From Bacteroidales bacterium (GTDB lineage: Bacteria; Bacteroidota; Bacteroidia; Bacteroidales; Muribaculaceae): DNA of 6,511 nucleotides. Positions within the stretch are counted from its first letter, which is position 1. The number at the start of each line of letters is the position of its first letter. The position numbers were made by a program, and so were the translations under genes. This document shows positions 1-6,511 of the stretch, piece after piece. The notes under the pieces were generated by a model. That model made no database searches and was not told where the DNA came from. It saw only the letters and a list, made by a program, of their open reading frames with translations. The stretch is taken from the NCBI GenBank assembly GCA_004557565.1, contig SFGS01000112.1:1-6511 (forward strand). Direction: 5' to 3'.

Positions 1-413
1 GTGTAAGGCAATTCTTCGATTTCAATACCGCTAGTTGCACCAGTATTGCAACAATCTAATGCTTCATAGGTGTAGTCTTTAAGTTCGTCTAACTCAGGGC
101 TAGACAAAGAGTTAGTTATCATACCTTCGGGATCTATATAGGTGTTTAACACCTCAGTTACTGCTTTAACATATGAACCTAATGTAGTAGTGATTGGGTA
201 TCCTTCGTCACCATAAATAACAGTTGTTTCTTGCTTATTCACTAGCACTTGTTCACCAGAAGATGAATAATTCCCTAAATAAACAACGTCTTTCGCGTCC
301 GTACCTACAAATGTTTTAGTGTACTTACCCGTAAACTTCACATAGTCCACAACAACTGCTTGACCCTCAGAAGTTTGTCTGGTGATGAATGCACCACACC
401 CACAAGCGTCCAT
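1..413 (-). CDS. Unknown Cys-rich protein after the terminator (3' truncated by window edge)
   Basis: The minus strand is open from an ATG at 413 to the left edge, giving 137 complete codons with no stop, so the gene continues outside. The protein begins M-D-A-C-G-C-G-A-F-I-T-R and is then beta-rich with D/G/T/S turns (V-V-V-D-Y-V-K-F-T-G, V-V-Y-L-G-N-Y). A helical part (S-Y-V-K-A-V-T-E-V-L-N-T-Y) follows, with C-C-N-T-G near the visible end. Neither start has a good SD. A GTG at 440 in the same frame would add nine residues, F-T-D-E-H included, which resemble the N-terminal tag of the 656-aa protein and support the longer form. An in-frame TAA at 450-452 excludes anything earlier. It is the first gene of a new unit behind the terminator. 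A tail or virion protein is likely from context only. Confidence 0.72.
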   Translation of the reverse strand, partial: MDACGCGAFITRQTSEGQAVVVDYVKFTGKYTKTFVGTDAKDVVYLGNYSSSGEQVLVNKQETTVIYGDEGYPITTTLGSYVKAVTEVLNTYIDPEGMITNSLSSPELDELKDYTYEALDCCNTGATSGIEIEELPY

Positions 414-507
414 TAGGAAGTTATGCTCGTCAGTGAACACTTTAGTAGGTTAATTTTGTCCTTTGTCCTTATCGTGTAGGTTGATGTTTTGAATTAACCG
501 CATCATA

Positions 508-537
508 TATAAAAACAAGTGGGTATTTCTACCCACT
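508..537 (-). terminator. Intrinsic terminator closing the late operon
   Basis: On the minus strand a perfect 8-bp stem AGTGGGTA/TACCCACT with a GAAA loop (518-537) is followed by TGTTTTTATA. It begins six bases after the TAA of the 161-aa gene. A GNRA-type loop and U-rich tail are typical of a rho-independent terminator. Confidence 0.88.
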
Positions 538-543
538 ACTTAA

Positions 544-1029
544 TTAAGCTTCAGCTACTAAGAAACCTTTAGTAACGCCAGCGAAGTCTTGAACTTCTTC
601 ACCTTTAATTGCCGCAATTAAGTCAGCTCGGAAAGCTGGAAGAGCTTGGATTTCTAGCCAATACTGTTCAGCAGTTTTAGGTGCATCTACAAACTTAGCT
701 AAATCCGCTTCAATCTCAGAGCCATTGGATAACGTTAATTTTAACTTATTATCAGGGGTTAACTCTGCACCCTGTAACTTAACGTCTACCGCCTGTGCAG
801 GTAAGTCAACACGAGTTACTTCGTCTGCCGTATTAGTAACGACAATTTGAGTACCCTCGATAGCAACAGATTTAACCGTCTTCGGTGCTTCAGGAAGTAC
901 CACTTCGCCTTTTAAACCTGCATCCGTGCGGGTGAACTGTACATTACCAGAGTTGTCTGGCTTTACTTCAAGTTTAGCGTCGGTGTACTCTAATGATTTA
1001 CCGTACTCGTAATTATGTAGAATTTGCAT
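544..1029 (-). CDS. 161-aa beta-repeat tail-like protein with C-terminal DFAG tag
   Basis: The ATG at 1029 has AAAGGA upstream, overlapping the TAA of the preceding gene. Residues ~14-45 are beta-type. Residues ~51-78 and ~81-113 look like two related beta units; the second has the clear core N-K-L-K-L-T-L-S-N-G-S-E-I-E-A-D-L, close to units in the 216-aa protein. Residues ~117-143 are helical, and the end (146-161) is V-Q-D-F-A-G-V-T-K-G-F-L-V-A-E-A, matching the tag that ends the coiled-coil protein just upstream. There is no cysteine, signal peptide or membrane segment. Domain style and operon position suggest a tail or fibre accessory component, perhaps a partner of the 114-aa protein. 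The family is not recognised. It is the last gene before a strong terminator. Confidence 0.87.
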   Translation of the reverse strand: MQILHNYEYGKSLEYTDAKLEVKPDNSGNVQFTRTDAGLKGEVVLPEAPKTVKSVAIEGTQIVVTNTADEVTRVDLPAQAVDVKLQGAELTPDNKLKLTLSNGSEIEADLAKFVDAPKTAEQYWLEIQALPAFRADLIAAIKGEEVQDFAGVTKGFLVAEA

Positions 1030-1043
1030 TATTTTAAATTCCT

Positions 1044-1388
1044 TTAGTTTGGAGCAAATGCTCTGAATGTTGTTGTACCAGCAAAGTCTTTAATGTCTAC
1101 TAGAGAATTTACCATCTGTTCAATTTCTGCTTTCCAAGTAGTAAGCTCCTCCGCCGTAGCAGTTAAACTTTCTACTTGCGTGGTAAGTTCTTCTACTTTA
1201 GCAGTAAGCTCGGCAACTTGGGTAGCAGACTGTTCTAATTTAGCAGAGGTTTGCTCTGCTTGCGCTTTCACTTCCGCCAGCTCTTTCTCTAACTTGGCAA
1301 GCTCTGCGGACGAGGTTGAACTCCCGCAGCAGTTTGTCTTTCTAGGGACTTGGCTGGTGTAGTAATGTTTCTCTTGATAAGCTGCCAC
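1044..1388 (-). CDS. Coiled-coil protein with C-terminal DFAG tag
   Basis: This is a 114-residue protein started by GTG, 12 bases after the previous stop. AGG lies six bases upstream and no other start codon is available in the first 90 residues. Residues 1-27 are polar with a C20-C21 pair. Residues ~28-96 are one long coiled coil: core positions 30, 33, 37, 40, 44, 47 ... 93, 96 follow a strict 3-4 spacing, with Val and Leu alternating at 58-75. The C-terminus (99-114) is I-K-D-F-A-G-T-T-T-F-R-A-F-A-P-N and resembles the end of the next protein. No membrane helix or lipobox is seen, so it is not an ordinary inner-membrane spanin. An oligomeric stalk or adaptor in the tail is plausible. An extended plus-strand frame covering the same bases is a shadow. 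Confidence 0.85.
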   Translation of the reverse strand: MAAYQEKHYYTSQVPRKTNCCGSSTSSAELAKLEKELAEVKAQAEQTSAKLEQSATQVAELTAKVEELTTQVESLTATAEELTTWKAEIEQMVNSLVDIKDFAGTTTFRAFAPN

Positions 1389-1400
1389 ACTGTACCTACC

Positions 1401-1601
1401 TTATTTAATTTTAGGTTGTTTGATTGAACGAGCTACTAGTCCCAATGTTGCAAGTAGTCCGTAAACTAACGGTTTGTACTGCTCTGGTACTAAGCTGTCC
1501 AACCACGTTGTATTATAGTCGATTGTTGCGAGGATTGGTACTAACCCCCAAATCTGCACTGACCACGACTGTAATAGCTGTTTTAAAGTAAAAAATTTCA
1601 T
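1401..1601 (-). CDS. Probable phage holin with two transmembrane segments
   Basis: This is a 66-residue protein with AAGGAG upstream of the ATG. Hydrophobic segments lie at ~13-29 and ~43-57, linked by a short polar loop (N-T-T-W-L-D-S-L-V-P-E-Q-Y). The C-terminus is basic (R58, K61, K64, K66). The layout, W-S-V-Q at the first helix and an L-G-L-V-A-R-S-I-K-Q end resemble small two-helix holins of Gram-negative phages, in which the second helix commonly ends G-R-x-I-x-Q. Such holins assemble in the inner membrane and release the endolysin at a set time. The amidase it would serve is about 3.2 kb upstream in the operon. Assignment is from topology and residue pattern, and another small membrane protein cannot be excluded. 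Confidence 0.75.
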   Translation of the reverse strand: MKFFTLKQLLQSWSVQIWGLVPILATIDYNTTWLDSLVPEQYKPLVYGLLATLGLVARSIKQPKIK

Positions 1602-1623
1602 ATTAATTTACTCCTTGATATGT

Positions 1624-1639
1624 ACATGTGACCACATGT
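1624..1639. repeat. Short inverted repeat in the intergenic gap
   Basis: Arms ACATGTG and CACATGT are separated by two bases, giving an imperfect palindrome or a small hairpin with an effective loop of four. No T-run follows on either strand, so it is not a typical intrinsic terminator. It could be an RNA processing hairpin or a protein-binding site, or chance. Confidence 0.4.
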
Positions 1640-1664
1640 TTTGGCATGCAGTCACCTAATCGCA

Positions 1665-2048
1665 TTAAATTACGCCTTTGACAGACCAATCGACTTTGAT
1701 TTGTGCAGTGCCAGAATCATTGACACTCGCCCACACTTCAAAAGATTGGTTATCTTTTTTCACGATGTTAGCTCGTTCTCCTACACGGTTTGGCACATCA
1801 TTTACTGTGACGTGCGTAGATAACCAAGTAGATAGTGGGTGGTCTAATTGGATAACAGCACTGCCCTCTGTTAAACCATCGACGTCGGAATCTAAGTCGA
1901 TTACAACACTGCCACCATATTCTACTAACCCATTGTCGTAGACAATAGTGTAAGCGTCTCCATCACCAGTAACCATTGGGTATGGAGATTGACCATCCAT
2001 AATCTCTATTTCAGTTTCATAACCGTTAATAACTACCGTTTGTCTCAT
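1665..2048 (-). CDS. 127-aa beta-rich protein of unknown function
   Basis: The start is the ATG at 2048, six codons inside the longest frame. That frame opens with TTG at 2066 and would overlap the preceding gene with no SD. The protein is acidic and beta-rich, with short hydrophobic strands (T-V-V-I-N-G, V-V-I-D-L-D, A-V-I-Q-L) separated by Gly/Asp turns. It ends in A-Q-I-K-V-D-W-S-V-K-G. No cysteine, signal peptide or membrane helix is seen. It lies directly after the fibre-like gene and before the holin-like gene in a coupled run, so a small virion or fibre-associated protein, perhaps an assembly partner, is plausible. I do not recognise a family. It is followed by a 63-base gap with an inverted repeat, the largest gap inside the operon. 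Confidence 0.8.
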   Translation of the reverse strand: MRQTVVINGYETEIEIMDGQSPYPMVTGDGDAYTIVYDNGLVEYGGSVVIDLDSDVDGLTEGSAVIQLDHPLSTWLSTHVTVNDVPNRVGERANIVKKDNQSFEVWASVNDSGTAQIKVDWSVKGVI

Positions 2049-2053
2049 AGATA

Positions 2054-2058
2054 CTCTC

Positions 2059-2061
<3 letters not shown>
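2054..2061 (-). promoter_or_regulatory. Ribosome binding site fused to a stop codon, decides the start of the 127-aa gene
   Basis: TAGGAGAG contains both the TAG stop of the 656-aa gene and the SD of the next gene. It sits five bases from the ATG at 2048 and makes that ATG preferable to a TTG at 2066, which lies upstream of this SD. Confidence 0.8.
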
Positions 2062-4029
<1,968 letters not shown>

Positions 4030-4030
4030 A

Positions 4031-4114
4031 TTATTCTCCTGTTAATTTTTTGCGGGTTGCGTCTTTCTTCAAACCACGACCGATATGCTGGTCTAAAAAT
4101 ACTTTGCTAGCCAT
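4031..4114 (-). CDS. 27-aa mini-ORF, near copy of the N-terminus of the next gene
   Basis: A short ORF of 27 codons plus TAA lies between the 216-aa and 656-aa genes. Its ATG overlaps the preceding stop (TAATG) and has GGAGA at 4122-4126, seven bases upstream, so it is well placed for translation. Residues 1-23 match residues 1-23 of the following protein at 18 positions, sharing M-A-x-K-V-F-L-D-x-H-I-G-x-G-L-K-K-D-x-x-R-K-K. Most DNA differences within matching residues are synonymous, indicating selection on the peptide rather than a fresh duplication. It ends in L-T-G-E, and the codons for that end (ACA GGA GAA) contain the SD of the next gene. It may be the remnant of a lost fibre gene, a free docking peptide, or a coupling leader. 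Translation is plausible but unproven. Confidence 0.6.
   Translation of the reverse strand: MASKVFLDQHIGRGLKKDATRKKLTGE
4036..4040 (-). promoter_or_regulatory. Ribosome binding site of the 656-aa gene, embedded in the mini-ORF
   Basis: AGGAG lies six bases upstream of the ATG at 4029. It is formed by the last sense codons of the 27-aa mini-ORF, whose TAA ends one base before that ATG. Ribosomes finishing the mini-ORF would stop on top of the start, so coupling is likely. Confidence 0.7.
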
Positions 4115-4764
4115 TAGTCTTTCTCCGCTGATGTGTGGGCGAAGCCTACATCTTCGTCAAATAGCCCTTTAATCTCCACAGACGCAAGGTGTCGTTTCTG
4201 TTCGAGAGCTGTCAAGCGTCTTTTTACATCTGCGTCATTGTATGGTGCAGGGATAACGGCTTTTAAAACACCATTCTCCATACGAATTGTTGTGCCGTCT
4301 ACTTTGACGTTTAACTTGCCACCTGCAAATTCTAAACCGTTACCGATGTTTTCCGCACCTAGAAGTGTAGATAAATCTAAATCGAACGATTTATTATCCG
4401 ACAATGTAAACTTAGCAATTTTAGTAGTGCCATCAAATGTGACGGATTTTAATTTTGTGTCTTGGAGTGATAACGTAGTATCTAGCGTCGAGCCGTCTGA
4501 CATCACTAACTTCAACTCACCAGTGTCCTCGTCATACACGAGAGCTTCTGGTTTGCTGATACAAATTTCACCGCTCGTAATCAACTCGCAAACTGCGTCA
4601 CCTAAAATATCACACGTAACTACACGTGCATCACGCCATAATCGTCTATCTTGGCAGTCGACTAAACCCTCTTGCAATTTGCCTTCGTCAATCATCTGAC
4701 GAATTAAATCTCTAACCACTAATTGAATGGCTTTTAAATCTGTGCCACAACGTGTGCAACCCAT
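4114..4764 (-). CDS. Phage tail-like/accessory virion protein with beta repeats and N-terminal CxxC
   Basis: This is a 216-residue protein. The SD is part of the amidase stop (TAAGGAGC), 8 bases or less from the ATG. Residues 1-70 are mostly helical with six cysteines (C3, C6, C37, C51, C59, C68). C3-T-R-C6 is a CxxC that could be redox-active or bind metal. Residues ~72-100 and ~104-135 are two beta-type units built around L-x-L-x-x-S-D-G/N-x-S, followed by G-G-K-L-N-V at 148-153 and a helical stretch at ~176-193. G-G-K-L-[NK]-V also occurs near the start of the 656-aa protein, and the repeat resembles units in the 161-aa protein. Such units are common in fibre and baseplate-associated proteins. 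I infer a virion or tail role from repeats and neighbours, and cannot assign a family. The stop overlaps the ATG of the mini-ORF (TAATG). Confidence 0.85.
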   Translation of the reverse strand: MGCTRCGTDLKAIQLVVRDLIRQMIDEGKLQEGLVDCQDRRLWRDARVVTCDILGDAVCELITSGEICISKPEALVYDEDTGELKLVMSDGSTLDTTLSLQDTKLKSVTFDGTTKIAKFTLSDNKSFDLDLSTLLGAENIGNGLEFAGGKLNVKVDGTTIRMENGVLKAVIPAPYNDADVKRRLTALEQKRHLASVEIKGLFDEDVGFAHTSAEKD

Positions 4765-4775
4765 AAATTAGCTCC

Positions 4776-5303
4776 TTATGGTTGTAAGTAATTTTTTATC
4801 ACCTCAGCGATTGCTTTGGCAACCAACCAACGCTTCTCGTTGAGAATGTTAAATCTAGCCGAGTTAGATAAGAACTCCAACTCGACCACCAATCCGCCTG
4901 CAGAAACAAAACCCAAGCGGGCGTGCTGTCCCGCATTTTGCGGGCGATAACCCTCGTCACCACGTAATCTACTACCTGTAACATTTTTAATTGCGTAAGC
5001 GATTTCTTGGGCAATCTTTTTGTGTTTCTCCAACGCAAGCACTTCTATACCATACGCTGTTTTATTTTCTGAAGCGTTCAAGTGAAATTCTAACGCTAGC
5101 TTGCTATTTTTAGCAAGTAGGACAGCTTGGCGGAGGGGAGCGTTAGTTCTACCCTCTCCATCAGTTTTTACTTGAATACCCCAATTTCTCAAATAGAACG
5201 CAACGTAGTTACGCATGTCCGCACAGAAATCAGCTTCCTTCGTGCTGTCATAAACAGCACCTGGGTCAACGTTGCTATGCCCTGCGGTAATGACAACTGT
5301 CAT
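4776..5303 (-). CDS. N-acetylmuramoyl-L-alanine amidase (Amidase_3 type) endolysin
   Basis: This 175-residue zinc amidase is predicted to cleave the bond between N-acetylmuramic acid and L-alanine in peptidoglycan, lysing the host. Expected Amidase_3 landmarks are present in order: A-G-H9-S near the N-terminus, E23 after the first loop, F-H74-L-N-A (the usual S-x-H-x-N-A), and V-E141-L-E-F-L-S-N (the usual V-E-x-x-F-x-S-N). H9, E23 and H74 are the likely zinc ligands and E141 the catalytic glutamate. It is a single compact domain with no signal peptide or wall-binding module, as in many Gram-negative phage lysins, so it needs a holin-type partner for release. The ATG at 5303 was chosen because it forms an ATGA overlap with the preceding gene and starts directly at the beta strand of the fold. 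A longer frame from 5369 adds 22 residues that only overlap the upstream gene. Confidence 0.93.
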   Translation of the reverse strand: MTVVITAGHSNVDPGAVYDSTKEADFCADMRNYVAFYLRNWGIQVKTDGEGRTNAPLRQAVLLAKNSKLALEFHLNASENKTAYGIEVLALEKHKKIAQEIAYAIKNVTGSRLRGDEGYRPQNAGQHARLGFVSAGGLVVELEFLSNSARFNILNEKRWLVAKAIAEVIKNYLQP

Positions 5304-5506
5304 AAACACACCCCCACGAGTAAACCAGCTATGCCCCCTACTGCGATGCCACGCCATAATGCACAGCACCAGCAGTATGTCTTGTAAGGCTCGCCATCTT
5401 CTGTGTAGGCTGTCATCTCCGCAGAGACAACAGCTTTTACAAGATATTCAGATAGTTTGCCGAGCGGTGAAGTATCATAACAGAAAACTTCTTTTAATTT
5501 GCTCAT
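5300..5506 (-). CDS. Small membrane protein with C-terminal glycine zipper, possible lysis accessory or holin
   Basis: This is a 68-residue protein. The ATG overlaps the upstream TGA (TGATG) and is preceded by AGGAG at 7 bases. Residues 1-44 are soluble and mildly charged. Residues ~45-68 form one hydrophobic segment to the C-terminus, beginning with a Cys/aromatic cluster (C45, W46, C47, C48, W51). Within it G53, G57, G61 and G65 recur every fourth residue, a glycine zipper that commonly mediates close helix packing. The gene ends in an ATGA overlap with the amidase start, so the two are probably translationally coupled. That position fits a lysis role (holin, pinholin or regulator). It has only one predicted membrane segment and I do not recognise the family. 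A virion membrane peptide is possible. The coding call is firm and the function is inference. Confidence 0.75.
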   Translation of the reverse strand: MSKLKEVFCYDTSPLGKLSEYLVKAVVSAEMTAYTEDGEPYKTYCWCCALWRGIAVGGIAGLLVGVCL

Positions 5507-6511
5507 CAGTAATCTCCTGAAATGTCATCGAGTTCGTCGTAGAAATCCGCCCAAATTTCTCTACGCTCTTGGGTCAACTGCTCTATACCTTCGTTCGCTT
5601 CGAGTATGTCATCTAAGTTGTTAGTCAACACACCTTGTTGCTTCTGACGATATAGCTCTGCATAAGATTTGCCGTTAAAACGTAGCGATTTCTCAGCGTT
5701 TTCTATCCGTTTCTCTAGTGCTACAAGTCTAGCATATCTAGGGTCTGCCTTCAATTCAGTGGACGAGCGAATCATATTCGTTGGGTCGTCACCCATCGAC
5801 AGTTCCGCTTTTAACTTGCGTAACTGCTCACGTGCTTCATTAATCTGTGCACGCTCGTTATAGTCCATAGCGAAACTGCGTCCCATGAAGTTGAAACCAA
5901 CCGTCGCCAACGACTCCCCTTGCATTGCTGCTGCACCTGCTTTTTTAAGTGAGGTGTAGATGGAGCCAAAAATAAATTGAGCTGTATGGTCAATTTCACT
6001 TGACGACACGTCAATTCCCAACCATTTGCGTCCGTTCATCGCTAACCACTTCGTCCACTCTGGGTCGGTCATCTTCGTCTTCTGCCAGTCTTCTGCGTCA
6101 ATAATACGCTGACCGTTAGCCGTGTACGCATATTCAGACATAATCTCTTTACCGAAACTGTTATACCCTGTCGCTAATTGGAGCGGTAACTCACCAATCG
6201 TAGGCATTAAGTTCTGCATCAGAATATGTGCCTGATTGTCTGCGGTAGAGAAACTGTCAAACTGGAACGGAGAGCCGCCTTGCAAAATACCGTGCATGAC
6301 TTTAGCTGATGCCTCGCCAACCGAGTAGTCACCTTTGGCGGTAAAATACGCTGCTGCAACCAAGTTAGTAATCGGACGACCCTCGTGTGGCACACCGATA
6401 CAGAACCCGCCAACACAGATTGAGTCGCCCAACTTGCCAACTCGCGACGCTCCTGACTTGCCATCTTCGTCATCACCTAAATCTGCGTCAGTTAATGCGA
6501 TTGAAGCTAAC
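5506..6511 (-). CDS. C-terminal part of a large phage protein, possibly polyvalent/internal virion protein with LPD38-like end (5' truncated)
   Basis: The reading frame is open to the window edge, so the gene starts outside. About 334 residues are visible. A TTG at 6432 could be mistaken for a start, but the frame continues upstream of it through a Asp/Glu/Gly-rich stretch (DLGDDEDGKSG), so it is internal. Visible residues ~40-190 are mixed helical with a P-T-I-G-E-L-P stretch at ~103-109 and an N-S-F-G-K-E-I motif shortly after. From ~215 to the end it is charged and helical, probably coiled coil. The P..P..N..G..I pattern near the C-terminus, upstream of lysis and tail genes, recalls LPD38, a domain at the C-terminal end of very large phage polyvalent proteins. 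That match is from memory and is inference. An internal virion (ejection) protein is the alternative. The TGA stop overlaps the next gene's ATG by one base. Confidence 0.75.
   Translation of the reverse strand, partial: LASIALTDADLGDDEDGKSGASRVGKLGDSICVGGFCIGVPHEGRPITNLVAAAYFTAKGDYSVGEASAKVMHGILQGGSPFQFDSFSTADNQAHILMQNLMPTIGELPLQLATGYNSFGKEIMSEYAYTANGQRIIDAEDWQKTKMTDPEWTKWLAMNGRKWLGIDVSSSEIDHTAQFIFGSIYTSLKKAGAAAMQGESLATVGFNFMGRSFAMDYNERAQINEAREQLRKLKAELSMGDDPTNMIRSSTELKADPRYARLVALEKRIENAEKSLRFNGKSYAELYRQKQQGVLTNNLDDILEANEGIEQLTQERREIWADFYDELDDISGDY

Noticed and set aside
440..455. T3-type RNA polymerase promoter (ATTAACC..ACTAAAG)
   Set aside because: Similarity to the T3 promoter needs two single-base gaps, which would break the fixed spacing such polymerases require.
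450..506. 18-codon ORF from ATG 506 to TAA 450
   Set aside because: It starts in the U-tract side of the terminator, has no SD and shows no recognisable peptide; its only interest is being in frame with the next gene.
1093..1362. Plus-strand 89-aa Ser/Val-rich ORF
   Set aside because: It is a shadow of the coiled-coil gene created by its regular codon pattern.
4133..4699. 188-aa plus-strand ORF
   Set aside because: It is antisense to a well-supported gene in a coupled minus-strand operon, with no SD and no recognisable protein features.
4776..5369. 197-aa amidase starting at 5369
   Set aside because: The extra 22 residues overlap the upstream gene and precede the natural beginning of the fold; the ATGA overlap at 5303 is the better start.
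5506..6432. Complete 308-aa gene starting at TTG 6432
   Set aside because: The frame stays open upstream to the window edge with sensible coding sequence, and the TTG has no SD; the gene is truncated, not complete.

Overview
The window reads as part of the late region of a tailed-phage (or prophage) genome. Every gene I can support lies on the minus strand, so the order of transcription is from high to low coordinates. Genes are packed with stop/start overlaps (TGATG, ATGA, TAATG) or with Shine-Dalgarno (SD) sequences fused to the preceding stop codon (TAAGGAG, TAGGAG). Protein types are virion, lysis and tail-like. Base composition is moderately AT-rich. A compact amidase without a wall-binding domain, together with the holin-like proteins, suggests a Gram-negative host, but the host cannot be named from this sequence.

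Layout in transcription order: (1) 6511-5506, the C-terminal ~334 residues of a large protein that enters from outside the window, possibly a polyvalent/internal virion protein ending in an LPD38-like domain. (2) 5506-5300, a 68-aa membrane protein with a glycine-zipper segment. (3) 5303-4776, an Amidase_3-type endolysin. (4) 4764-4114, a 216-aa tail-like protein with beta repeats. (5) 4114-4031, a 27-aa mini-ORF that is a near copy of the N-terminus of the next gene. (6) 4029-2059, a 656-aa tail-fibre-like protein with a DUF11-like domain and a poly-serine linker made of AGC repeats. (7) 2048-1665, a 127-aa unknown protein. (8) 1601-1401, a 66-aa two-helix probable holin. (9) 1388-1044, a 114-aa coiled-coil protein. 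(10) 1029-544, a 161-aa beta-rich protein. A strong intrinsic terminator follows at 508-537. After it a new unit begins, containing a gene that runs off the left edge (1-413, possibly starting at 440).

The genes appear to form one co-transcribed, translationally coupled late operon for DNA delivery, lysis and host recognition. The most unusual signals are short shared peptide tags. An N-terminal K-V-F-x-D-E/Q-H tag occurs in three places (4114, 4029 and just before 413). A C-terminal D-F-A-G tag ends two adjacent proteins. Together they suggest modular docking peptides reused by accessory tail proteins. The slippage-prone AGC tract inside the fibre-like gene suggests a linker of variable length. 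The lysis functions are split, with the amidase and the probable holin separated by about 3.2 kb of tail genes.
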